Shown one piece after another: positions 34,130-44,501 of a stretch of DNA of 64,000 nucleotides. Position numbers and translations under genes: made by a program. The notes under the pieces were generated by a model. The model searched no databases, was not told the DNA's origin, and saw nothing but the letters and a program-made list of their open reading frames with translations. Within the stretch, counting starts at the first letter, position 1. Every line of letters starts with the position of its first letter. Source of the DNA: Bin5 sp965242905 (GTDB taxonomy: Bacteria; Chloroflexota; Anaerolineae; Caldilineales; Caldilineaceae); contig CBDETM010000002.1 in NCBI GenBank assembly GCA_965242905.1, positions 1,550,001 to 1,614,000 on the forward strand, in the 5' to 3' direction.

Positions 34130-35392
34130 ATGGAGAGTATGGTTGAAATCATCATTGGTAGCCTGGCAGGGTGCCTGTTGGGGGGCGTAGTCATTTGGAT
34201 CGTGCAGGGGTCCCGTGCCAAGAGCAGGTTGGCGAGGATGGAGGCGGACTGGGTGAAGGAGAAAGCCTCGCTGCGGGAAGAGAACGCTGGATTGAAAGGT
34301 CAATTAGAGCAAAGCAATAGTGCCGAGAAAATCGTGGAGATGGCCAAGGATCAGTTGAATGAGAGATTCCAGGCGACTGCCAGCCAGGCTTTGCAGGCGA
34401 ACAATTCCCAGTTTATGGATTTGGCGCAGGAGAATCTGGGTAAGACGCTGGAGGCGGCCAAGGGCGATTTCAAGCAGCGTCATGAGCAGTTCGAGGCGTT
34501 GGTGAAGCCGCTCACTCAGAACTATGAGAAGCTCAACCCCCAAATCAGTTTGCTGGCGCAGAGGAGCGATAACCTCGCGTCTGAGGCGAGCAAGCTGTCC
34601 AGCGCGCTGACCGACAACATGCAGATAGGGAGTTGGGGCGAGGTACAGTTGCGGAGAGTCGTTGAACTGGCGGGGATGGAGGAGTACTGCGACTTTGCAG
34701 AACAGGTCGCGGTGAGCGGCACCCAAGTCAGGCCCGACCTAATGGTTCGGCTGCCGGAAGAGCGGACGGTGGTCATCGATGCCAAGACGTCAACAGCTGC
34801 GTACATGGAAGCGCAAGATGCGGAAGATAAAGAGAAGAGGGACGACTCTCTGAAACGGCATGCCGTCGCCTTGAAAGCGCAGGTAGACGAACTGGCGAAA
34901 AAGGACTATGGCACGAAGGTGGAAGGCTCGTTGGGTTTTGTCGTGATGTTCGTCCCAGGAGATCAGTTCCTTGCGGCGGCCTTGAATGCCAACCCGATGC
35001 TGGTCGAGTACGCCATGAGCAAGAGGGTCGCAATCGCCACGCCGGCATCGTTGATTTCGCTGTTGTGGTCCGTTGCCAACGGATGGCAGCGCCACCGCAT
35101 TGCTGAGAGTGCCGAAGTGATACTGAAGGAAGGCGTAGAGCTGCACGACCGAATGTTGAAATTCATCAGCCACTATCAGGAAGTTGGCAACCGGTTGAAG
35201 AGGGCGGTTGACGCTTTCAATGACTCTGTAGGCTCATTCGATATCCGTGTTGTGCCTCAGGCCAGAAAGTTCGCCCAGTTGACGTCCAGTAGAGAGGACA
35301 GGTACCCGGAACCTCAGCAAATTGAGAAAAAGGCCCGAATATCCAGATACGCTGGGGAGCAGGGAGGGCGTCAGCAGGAATTGCTAGAGTAG
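34130..35392 (+). CDS. rmuC: RmuC-family DNA recombination protein
   Basis: A 420-residue protein with an N-terminal TM helix (SLAGCLLGGVVIWIV, about 8-23). A long coiled coil follows (about 30-150), then the RmuC nuclease-like domain: GSWGEVQLRRVVELAGMEEY, VRPDLMVRLPEERTVVIDAK and EGSLGFVVMFVPGDQFLAAAL. Members limit inversions and remodel DNA; the fold is PD-(D/E)XK-like, and the Asp in IDAK is the expected catalytic position. Followed after 10 bases by the DUF899 gene, probably co-transcribed. Confidence 0.9.
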   Translation: MESMVEIIIGSLAGCLLGGVVIWIVQGSRAKSRLARMEADWVKEKASLREENAGLKGQLEQSNSAEKIVEMAKDQLNERFQATASQALQANNSQFMDLAQENLGKTLEAAKGDFKQRHEQFEALVKPLTQNYEKLNPQISLLAQRSDNLASEASKLSSALTDNMQIGSWGEVQLRRVVELAGMEEYCDFAEQVAVSGTQVRPDLMVRLPEERTVVIDAKTSTAAYMEAQDAEDKEKRDDSLKRHAVALKAQVDELAKKDYGTKVEGSLGFVVMFVPGDQFLAAALNANPMLVEYAMSKRVAIATPASLISLLWSVANGWQRHRIAESAEVILKEGVELHDRMLKFISHYQEVGNRLKRAVDAFNDSVGSFDIRVVPQARKFAQLTSSREDRYPEPQQIEKKARISRYAGEQGGRQQELLE

Positions 35393-35402
35393 GGAGGAAG
35401 AG

Positions 35403-36008
35403 GTGTCTGAGAACAGGTCGGAACTGGAGATGGAGATCGCCAGTGTGCAGAAGGAACTCGACGAGGCTCGACGGAGGCTAGTGAAGCTGCGGCGTAGGTT
35501 GCCGCCCGAGCCTGTGGGTGACTATGAACTGAAAAGCACGGACGGACCTGTGAGACTCTCGGCGTTGTTCGGTGACGGGGAAGACCTCATTCTGGTTCAC
35601 AACATGGGGACTGGATGCTCGAACTGCACGATGTGGGCTGACGGGTTCAACGGCGAGTGGGAGCATTTGCAGAGCCGGGCGGCGTTTGTGGTGGTCTCGC
35701 CTGACAGTCCGGAGGTGCAGCAGGCATTTGCGAGGGGGCGGGGCTGGGGGTTCCCGATGTACTCTGCGGAGGGGACGACGTTTATTGAGGATATGGGCTT
35801 CCGGTGGGAGGAAGAGGAGTTCCTGTCGGGATACCAGCCGGGGGTCTCGGTTTTTCGGAAGAACGCAGACGGGAGGATCGTGCGGGTAGCGAAGGACTCG
35901 TTCGGGCCGGGTGATCTGTACTGCGGCGTGTGGCATCTGTTCGATCTGCTGCCGGATGGGCCGGCAGGTTGGGACCCGTTGTTTGAGTACTCTACGGACA
36001 GCCGTTGA
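35403..36008 (+). CDS. DUF899 thioredoxin-like protein
   Basis: A 201-residue thioredoxin-fold protein. A charged N-terminal coil (MEIASVQKELDEARRRLVKL) is followed by DYELKSTDGPVRLSALF and the redox motif CSNCTMWADGF (about residue 75), typical of the DUF899/AhpC-like family. GTG start follows GGAGGAAGAG. It probably acts as a cytoplasmic thiol oxidoreductase; partner unknown. Confidence 0.8.
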   Translation: MSENRSELEMEIASVQKELDEARRRLVKLRRRLPPEPVGDYELKSTDGPVRLSALFGDGEDLILVHNMGTGCSNCTMWADGFNGEWEHLQSRAAFVVVSPDSPEVQQAFARGRGWGFPMYSAEGTTFIEDMGFRWEEEEFLSGYQPGVSVFRKNADGRIVRVAKDSFGPGDLYCGVWHLFDLLPDGPAGWDPLFEYSTDSR

Positions 36009-36366
36009 GGAGGGACCAGACTGCAGCGAATAGTGGAGAAATGTTCTCCTCCGAGACAAGACTGTGTAGCATGAAGTAGCTTCCTCTCCGGGCGCTTCGA
36101 TAGCACTGCAGCGAAACCCTTTGCACGGGCCGGCGCAGGCGAGCCAGAAGTACCTCCACGGAACCCAAATTCAGGCATAATTTCCAGGATCGGGAAACCT
36201 ATTGTTGCCCTGGGCCGTACAGTTGTCAGGCGGGCCACATTGGATGCAGTTATCAGGCCGCCGGAGAACCCCTTAGACAACTGCATAGGATCAGGTGCGC
36301 GTCTCCTCCGACTTGACGTATCCGGTCGAAAGACAGGGAGGGGCGATAGCGACAAGGAGGGCAATT
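36009..36366. other. Gene-free region before the vWA gene
   Basis: I recognise no gene. Long chance reading frames cross it on the minus strand, but their proteins are Arg/Pro-rich and continue antisense into the DUF899 gene. The ribosome site AAGGAGGG of the next gene ends it. Confidence 0.4.
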
Positions 36367-38043
36367 ATGGTACATGGAGTCGACCGTGCGTCCAAAATCA
36401 GACCAATGAACCGCGAGTGCGGTTGGAGAAATCCTAAACGCAACTGGCATGTAATGCTACTGGGGCTGCTGGTGCTTCTTATAGCCGGCTGCGCGGCGGC
36501 GATGGCGCCGGCGGAGAGCGCGGAGCAGGCCGCGGTTCCGAGTTCGAACAGGCGGGCGTCGGGCGGGCAGGTGGCGATGCAGTCTGCCTCTTCGGCTTCC
36601 AGCCCGGGGCGCCCGTCTCCCCATTCGGGACGCGGTGACCGGCGAGGTCGCCAACCGGAGGCGCAGCTGCCGCCTGTGGTTCCCACAAGCCTGGAAACGA
36701 CTTCAACTTTCGGGCTCGATGCTGACGATGCTTCCTGGCGGCGTTCGCTTGCGCTGGCGCGGCAGGGCTACATTCTGGAACCGGATGACGTACGGGTTGA
36801 GGAGTGGCTGAACGCGCTGCGGTGGGACTACGAGCGGCCTGAAGGAGAGGAGACATTCCAACTCGATTTGACCGTGACGAGGGATCCCCTGGACCCGGAT
36901 TCCTGGCTGGCGCTGATGGGGCTCAGCGCGGCTGCGCCGGCGGAGATGCCACCCCGACGTTTTGTCTCGGTGGTCCTGGATGCTTCCGGTTCGATGGAAG
37001 AGGACAACAAGCTGGAAACGGCGCGTACGCTCGTCGAAGCGCTGATCAGGCGTCTGTCGGCAGAGGACCGCATTTCGCTCGTGCAGTTTTCCAGTGTCGT
37101 TCTTGGCGAGTACACGGTGCGGCACGCGGCCCCCGACGACCCGGCGCTGGCCGGATCGCTGCGCGAATTCCGCCCCAACGGGAGCACGAACGCGGAGGCC
37201 GGCCTGAGGAAGGGGTACGAGCTGGCTCTGGAGGGGCGGCGACGGGACCCTGAAGCGCTGCATTACGTCTTTTTCGTCAGCGACGGCGTGGCCAACGTGG
37301 GGGACACGCGGGCGGAGGCGATCATCGCGTCTCTGGGCGGGCAGCGGGCGGAGGCCAACCCGATCCGGCTGGTCGCGGTGGGCGTGGGCATTGCGAATTA
37401 CAATGACGATCTGCTGGAGCAGGTGAGCAACGACGGCGACGGCTGGTACCGGTATGTTTACTCGCCGGAGGAGGCGCAGGGGCTGCTGGCGGCTGAATCT
37501 TTTGCCCAGCTGTTCAGCCCGGCGGCGGACGAAGCGCGTGCGCAGGTCTCCTGGGATGCAGAGACGGTCGAGACGTGGCGTCTGGTCGGTTATCTCAACC
37601 GTGCGGCCGCGAACGAGTCATTTGAGGATGATGAAGAGGATTTCGCGGAGTTGCACGTGGGCCAGGAGAACACGGTCGTCTACCGGCTGAAGGCGCGGCC
37701 GGGGGCGGCGGGGCCGCTGGGAACGCTGGCTTTGCGGTGGCACCATCCGGGCAGCGGCGAGCCGCAGACGCAGATGTGGACGCTGGATTCGGAGAGTCCG
37801 GTGGCCTGGGAGGATGTTGCGCCGATCCGTCGCCTGGCGCTGCTGGTGGCGCTGGCGGGCGAGAACTCGGCGGAGCGTCTGGATGACGCGCAGGGGCGGC
37901 GCAGGGCGATTGAAGCGGAGTTTGCGCTGCTGGGTGGCCTGACAGAGACGCGGCAGGGGCAGGAGTTCGGTGAGATTCTGGCGGCGTCGTTGCCGGAGCC
38001 GCCGGCGTGGTTTGAGCAGGGGAGGTCGACGCGGGGCGAGTGA
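36367..38043 (+). CDS. von Willebrand factor A-domain lipoprotein
   Basis: A 558-residue exported protein. After a basic N-region, a hydrophobic stretch ends LLIAGC, giving a lipidated Cys at about 42 if the ATG at 36367 is right; this start has AAGGAGGG before it. A low-complexity region (about 43-110) leads to a YfbK-type layout. First comes an N-terminal domain (SWRRSLALARQGYILEPDDV), then a vWA domain (about 200-375) with MIDAS DASGSME and GSTNAEAGLRKGYELA. A C-terminal beta-rich domain ends the protein. Binds a metal-dependent protein ligand outside the cytoplasmic membrane. It stands upstream of the DUF5678 and caspase genes on the same strand; linkage is possible but gaps are 200-340 bases. 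Confidence 0.85.
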   Translation: MVHGVDRASKIRPMNRECGWRNPKRNWHVMLLGLLVLLIAGCAAAMAPAESAEQAAVPSSNRRASGGQVAMQSASSASSPGRPSPHSGRGDRRGRQPEAQLPPVVPTSLETTSTFGLDADDASWRRSLALARQGYILEPDDVRVEEWLNALRWDYERPEGEETFQLDLTVTRDPLDPDSWLALMGLSAAAPAEMPPRRFVSVVLDASGSMEEDNKLETARTLVEALIRRLSAEDRISLVQFSSVVLGEYTVRHAAPDDPALAGSLREFRPNGSTNAEAGLRKGYELALEGRRRDPEALHYVFFVSDGVANVGDTRAEAIIASLGGQRAEANPIRLVAVGVGIANYNDDLLEQVSNDGDGWYRYVYSPEEAQGLLAAESFAQLFSPAADEARAQVSWDAETVETWRLVGYLNRAAANESFEDDEEDFAELHVGQENTVVYRLKARPGAAGPLGTLALRWHHPGSGEPQTQMWTLDSESPVAWEDVAPIRRLALLVALAGENSAERLDDAQGRRRAIEAEFALLGGLTETRQGQEFGEILAASLPEPPAWFEQGRSTRGE

Positions 38044-38251
38044 GGGTTGGTGTGACCACGACTGGGTGGTAAGCTCAGGGTAGGGTGTTGGAGCAACGAG
38101 ACAGATAGCGTTTCGGTGGATCGTCCGATTTCAAGATCAGGTCTTGATCGTCCTTGTTTCGGCACCTGCCCTGATCACACTTTCCTTGGCTACGGATGTT
38201 TGACTTGGGCGCCCGTTAATGGACGGCCTAACTTGGCAGGAGTGAGCCAAA

Positions 38252-38620
38252 ATGAGCATTCAGGTTGTACTGGACGTTCCGGATGAGATTTATGAGCAGG
38301 TCGAAAAGCTAGCTGTGACCACAGAGCGCGACATCGCAGACGTACTCCTGGAAACAATAGCTCGCACATTTTCGCCATTTCCGGTTAATCCGAACCGATC
38401 TGTCATGAATCAAAATGTAGAGACATACAGAGAGCTTCACGCAGAATTGGTAATGACCCACTTAGGACAATTTGTGGCGATCTGTGATGGCAGGCTTATC
38501 GATCACGACCCTGACCCGGTTTCGCTCCTGCAACGAGTACGTACACAGTATCCTGAGAAAGTGGTACTACGCAGAAAGGTCGAATCAGTTCCTGAACATC
38601 AGCTTCAGATTCGATATTAG
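38252..38620 (+). CDS. DUF5678-like small protein
   Basis: A 122-residue protein. The N-terminal 45 residues (MSIQVVLDVPDEIYEQVEKL) look like a ribbon-helix-helix or antitoxin-like segment. The rest matches DUF5678: ELHAELVMTHLGQFVAICDG, RLIDHDPDPVSLLQRVRTQY and VVLRRKVES. Such genes often precede a retropepsin-like gene, but none follows here. ATG lies 10 bases after AGGAG. Confidence 0.7.
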   Translation: MSIQVVLDVPDEIYEQVEKLAVTTERDIADVLLETIARTFSPFPVNPNRSVMNQNVETYRELHAELVMTHLGQFVAICDGRLIDHDPDPVSLLQRVRTQYPEKVVLRRKVESVPEHQLQIRY

Positions 38621-38958
38621 CGAAGTAAGACTCATGCAGTCATCGCGTCCTTTCCTCAGGAAACTTCCTCGCTTGGAAATTCGGACAATCTTCCCCACTG
38701 ACTGAATATATCCTCTGAAACACAATTAAGAGCGGCAGAAACAGTAAAGCCCTGCACTGTCCGCCCGGTCCACTTGAATCCAAGTCGAGATTTTGATACG
38801 ACTGGAGTACCCGATCTGTCGACATGGACAGAGTATTTTCTGCAGAATCCGGTTATTCATTGTGCCGTCAGTGTGCTAAGATCGTACTATTTCCCATCAA
38901 CTGTCCGCTCGCTTTTCGCTAAGTAGTAGCGTGTCTCACTTGTCTATAGGGATTGCGA
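38621..38958. other. Gene-free region before the caspase gene
   Basis: AT-richer than its surroundings; no recognisable gene. The palindrome CGCTA-AGTAG-TAGCG (near 38917-38931) precedes the caspase gene by about 30 bases and may be regulatory. Confidence 0.35.
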
Positions 38959-41900
38959 ATGTTGTCTCCGCGATTGTTTGCTGTGGTTGTTGGAATCAAT
39001 CATTACCGAAGCAGTGTGATCTCCGATTTGGGCGGTTGCGCCAACGATGCCAGGGCGATTTACGGGTTTCTGACGCAGCGGCTGGGCGTGCCGACTGAGA
39101 ATATACGGCTGCTGACATCTACGGGGGCGGAACCGGATGAGAAGCTTCCCTCCAGGCAGAACATCATCGACGGCTGGCGGTGGCTGATCGAGCAGGCCAG
39201 AACCGGCGACCAGCTGTTTTTCCATTACAGCGGGCACGGCTCTCAGGCGATCTCTTCCGACCCGAATGAGCCGGACGGGTACGACGAGACGCTGGTGCCA
39301 AGCGACAGCCGTACGACGGATGACGGGGGCAAGCCGGTCTACGACATATTGGACAAGGAGCTGGCGGCGCTGATCGCGGCGGCCGAGGAGAGAGGGGCGA
39401 AGGTTACCGTGGTGCTGGACTGCTGCCATGCCGGTTCGGGCACGCGGGCGTTTGTGCCGGTGCGGCGGACCACGGCGGACCGGCGGGCGCGGCCTGCGGG
39501 CACGGTGCTGCCGGAAGCGTCGGGGGAAAGAACGGTTGCCAGCCGTCACTGGTCCGGGAAGCTGGGCAGCAAGCACGTGCTGCTGGCCGGTTGCCGGGAT
39601 GAGGAGATGAGCCACGAGTACCGCTCGCCGACCAACGGCGCCTGGTACGGGGCGATGACCCATTTTTTATTGCAGAAACTGCAGGAGCTGCATCCGCAGA
39701 TGACGTGGCGGGAGGTGCACGACTCGGTGCAGACCCAGGTCCACAGCGTTTATGCGAGGCAGCTGCCGCAGTTGGAAGGCCCGGGGAACCGGGCGGTCTT
39801 TGGTGAGCTGACGCCGCATGCCGGCTCCTATCTGAACGTGATCAGTGCCAGAGAGGCGGGTGATACGGGGAATGACGTGATCATTCGCATCGGCGGCGGC
39901 GCGGCGGTGGGTCTGACGCCGGGCAGCCACGTGGAGCTTTTCCCGGCGGGCAGCGAGGCGCTGGAGGGCCGGGGGCTTGGCCGCGGCGAGGTGATAGACA
40001 CCAGAGTCGATTCGTCATACGCGCTGATCAAGGGTGTGCGTCACACAGAGTTCAGTTTGCCTGCCAGGGTAAAGGTGACGGCGTACGGATACCAGAGATT
40101 GATGTACGAGGTGACGAGCGCGGACCCGTTTCTGCTGGCGGAGTTGACGACGGCGCCCTCTTCCCCGTTTCTGCACGCGGTGGGAAGAAGCACGCAGGAT
40201 GGATTCACCCGTTTCCACGTGGCTGTGGAGAACGACGCGTACGTCATCCAGGACGGCAGCGGCGTCCAGATCGTGGAGGACAGGCCGTCGCGTACGCAGG
40301 CGGGGGCGGCCAAGACAGCTGCGTATCTGCATCATCTGGCGACCTTTCATAATGTGCGCACGCTGCGGAATCCGTCGCCGATGGCGCTGATGGAAGAGGC
40401 GCTGAGCTTTGACGTCCAGACTTACACACGAGCGAGCTTGACTTTTCCGATGGACGGGGAGCCGCTGGGGCAGGACGGTGTGCTGCCGCCGGGGCGCAAG
40501 CTCTGGATGACAATTCGGAACAACAGCTCTGAGAATCTCTATGTGACGGTTTTCTCTTTGTCGGCGCGGTTCGGCGTCCGACGCATTTACCCGGAGCGGG
40601 CGCCCTATCAGCTGGTGGCGCCGGGCAAGGCGTTTTTCGTCAACAATATCGAGCCGGCTGTGAAGGAGCCGGGCGCCGAATCTGAGGCGGAGATTTTCAA
40701 AGTCTTCGCCACGCGGGTTCCCACCTCATTTGACGTGCTGGAGTTGCCGGAACTGAACGAGCCGAAGGAGACGGAAGAGACGCGGGCCTTCGGCCCACTG
40801 GCTGAACTGATGAACGGCATTCGCTACGACGGCCCGCGCGTGCGCAATCTGATGGTGCAGCGGGACGATACACATGATCGCTGGATCACGAAGCAGGTGG
40901 CGGTAACGGCGCTTCGGAAGCAGGAGGAGTGTGCACTTCCGCAGGGGCAGAACAGGATCAATGTGGGGACGGACCTGGACATTACGGTGGAGAAGCCGGC
41001 GGGACTGGGGGGCTTGCTGGTTGTGAGCAGTCTGAAGCAGTTCTCCTGGGATGCAGAGGATCCGATCTCGTTGCCGCCGGGGTTGAACAGTCCGGAAGCG
41101 GCGCCGTTTTTTCAGCCGCTCTCATTCTCACACAGTGCCGGCGGCGGGTCGCCCGGTGTACTGGTTCTAGACACGTCGGCGGAACAGCTTTCGACGATCA
41201 GCGCGGAATCGCCGCTGCGGATTGCATTGAGCGTGGAGAATGATCCGGAAATCGCAGGGATAGTGGCGGTCGCGTTTGACGGCGAGTACTACTATATGGT
41301 CGGCCACCCCACTGACGCGCAGAACCTGTCTGAAGACGGTGACAGGAGGCGCATGGCGGTGGAAATTACGCATCTGCCTATTCCGGATGCGGCGGCGGAA
41401 AAGTCCGGTTCTGCCGGCACCCGGTGGTGGTCAAGAGTGAAGGCCCGGGGTGCGAATGGGGTTGAAGGCAGGCAAGGCAGGGGCGGGAGAGGGTTGTTCG
41501 GGCGGCTATTCGGCTATCTGCAGGAGGAGTGGCGGATGGCGGCGGAGGCGGCGGCGGGCAAAGAACCGGCGCCGGGGGAGGAGGATGCGGAGGTACCGGT
41601 CCGCGATGCGAAACATGCCGTGCGCGTTCTTTTCTACAAGCTGTTCTATCAGAAGCTGCCGCCGGACCTGGGCGTGCGCCAGGTCCGCCTGGAGTCGGGG
41701 GGGACGCCGGTCTATTCGAAAGTAACTTCGCAGGATGTGTCCAAGGCGCGGCGGGCGCTGCTGATCACTCACGGCTTCGGCAGCAGCACGGAGAAACTGG
41801 TCCAGAGGGCGCTGCCCCACCTGAAGGAGTTGGACGAATACGACCTGGCGTTGACGTTTGACTATGAGACGATCAACACGGGCATTCGAGAGAGCGGGCT

Positions 41901-42537
41901 GCTGATGACAGCACAGCTGCGCCGGCTTGGATTTGGCACCGACAAGGGTCCGCCGCTTGATATCTTCAGTCACAGCATGGGAACACAGGTGGCCCGAGTC
42001 TGCGTCGAGATGGAGAGCGGGCACCAGTTTGTGGAGCGTGTGATCATGGTGGGGGCGCACAACACCGGGACTGCGCTGGCCGAGTCACACCGGCTAATAC
42101 CCTGGCTGGCGACGATCATACTCAATCAGGCGGGGTTGATGGACTATGAAGTGCTGGCCCAGCTCCTGGTGATAGGAATTTCGCGGCTGACCACCGGCAT
42201 ACAGGACCTGGCGCCGAGCGCTGAGCTGTATCAGAAGCTGAATGACCCGCGCAATGAGGTGGACGTGCGGTACTACATTCAGATCGGCATAAACACCGAG
42301 ATGGACGGCCCGGTTAACTGGCGCAAGCTGTTCTCCAAGACGGAGATGACGCGTATACTGGACAAGGCGCTGGACCAGGTCCTGGGGCCGAATGACCTGC
42401 TGGTTGGGGTGGCGTCGGCGCGGGGTGTGCGAGGCGGCAACTGGCCGGACCTGCAGGTGGATGTGATCGGCTGCCATCATTTCGAGTATTTCTACGCGAA
42501 GGAATCACTCGAAGGGCTGCGCAGGGAGTTCAAGTAG
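38959..42537 (+). CDS. Caspase-family protein fused to DUF4384 and alpha/beta-hydrolase domains
   Basis: A 1192-residue multidomain protein. Residues 1-290 are a metacaspase-like peptidase (C14): FAVVVGINHYRSS, catalytic His93 in FFHYSGHGSQ and catalytic Cys156 in VTVVLDCCHAGSG. A beta-rich linker follows, then a DUF4384-like domain (about 500-590: PPGRKLWMTIRNNSSENLYV). A charged hinge (about 820-900) leads to an alpha/beta hydrolase (about 915-1190) with ALLITHGFGSS (oxyanion loop), nucleophile Ser in DIFSHSMGTQVAR (about 1003), and a likely catalytic His in IGCHHFEYF near the end. No signal peptide or TM helix is seen. ATG 38959 is preferred over TTG 38953. A stress- or conflict-triggered effector is a reasonable inference, not shown. 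Confidence 0.85.
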   Translation: MLSPRLFAVVVGINHYRSSVISDLGGCANDARAIYGFLTQRLGVPTENIRLLTSTGAEPDEKLPSRQNIIDGWRWLIEQARTGDQLFFHYSGHGSQAISSDPNEPDGYDETLVPSDSRTTDDGGKPVYDILDKELAALIAAAEERGAKVTVVLDCCHAGSGTRAFVPVRRTTADRRARPAGTVLPEASGERTVASRHWSGKLGSKHVLLAGCRDEEMSHEYRSPTNGAWYGAMTHFLLQKLQELHPQMTWREVHDSVQTQVHSVYARQLPQLEGPGNRAVFGELTPHAGSYLNVISAREAGDTGNDVIIRIGGGAAVGLTPGSHVELFPAGSEALEGRGLGRGEVIDTRVDSSYALIKGVRHTEFSLPARVKVTAYGYQRLMYEVTSADPFLLAELTTAPSSPFLHAVGRSTQDGFTRFHVAVENDAYVIQDGSGVQIVEDRPSRTQAGAAKTAAYLHHLATFHNVRTLRNPSPMALMEEALSFDVQTYTRASLTFPMDGEPLGQDGVLPPGRKLWMTIRNNSSENLYVTVFSLSARFGVRRIYPERAPYQLVAPGKAFFVNNIEPAVKEPGAESEAEIFKVFATRVPTSFDVLELPELNEPKETEETRAFGPLAELMNGIRYDGPRVRNLMVQRDDTHDRWITKQVAVTALRKQEECALPQGQNRINVGTDLDITVEKPAGLGGLLVVSSLKQFSWDAEDPISLPPGLNSPEAAPFFQPLSFSHSAGGGSPGVLVLDTSAEQLSTISAESPLRIALSVENDPEIAGIVAVAFDGEYYYMVGHPTDAQNLSEDGDRRRMAVEITHLPIPDAAAEKSGSAGTRWWSRVKARGANGVEGRQGRGGRGLFGRLFGYLQEEWRMAAEAAAGKEPAPGEEDAEVPVRDAKHAVRVLFYKLFYQKLPPDLGVRQVRLESGGTPVYSKVTSQDVSKARRALLITHGFGSSTEKLVQRALPHLKELDEYDLALTFDYETINTGIRESGLLMTAQLRRLGFGTDKGPPLDIFSHSMGTQVARVCVEMESGHQFVERVIMVGAHNTGTALAESHRLIPWLATIILNQAGLMDYEVLAQLLVIGISRLTTGIQDLAPSAELYQKLNDPRNEVDVRYYIQIGINTEMDGPVNWRKLFSKTEMTRILDKALDQVLGPNDLLVGVASARGVRGGNWPDLQVDVIGCHHFEYFYAKESLEGLRREFK

Positions 42538-42581
42538 GCGCCGGCAGCCGGTTTTCAGAATCGGGTGTATGGCGGCGGGCG

Positions 42582-44497
<1,916 letters not shown>

Positions 44498-44501
<4 letters not shown>

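Noticed and set aside
36009..36364. Minus-strand open frame covering the gene-free stretch and the DUF899 gene
   Set aside because: Arg/Pro-rich, antisense to a real gene, no ribosome site.
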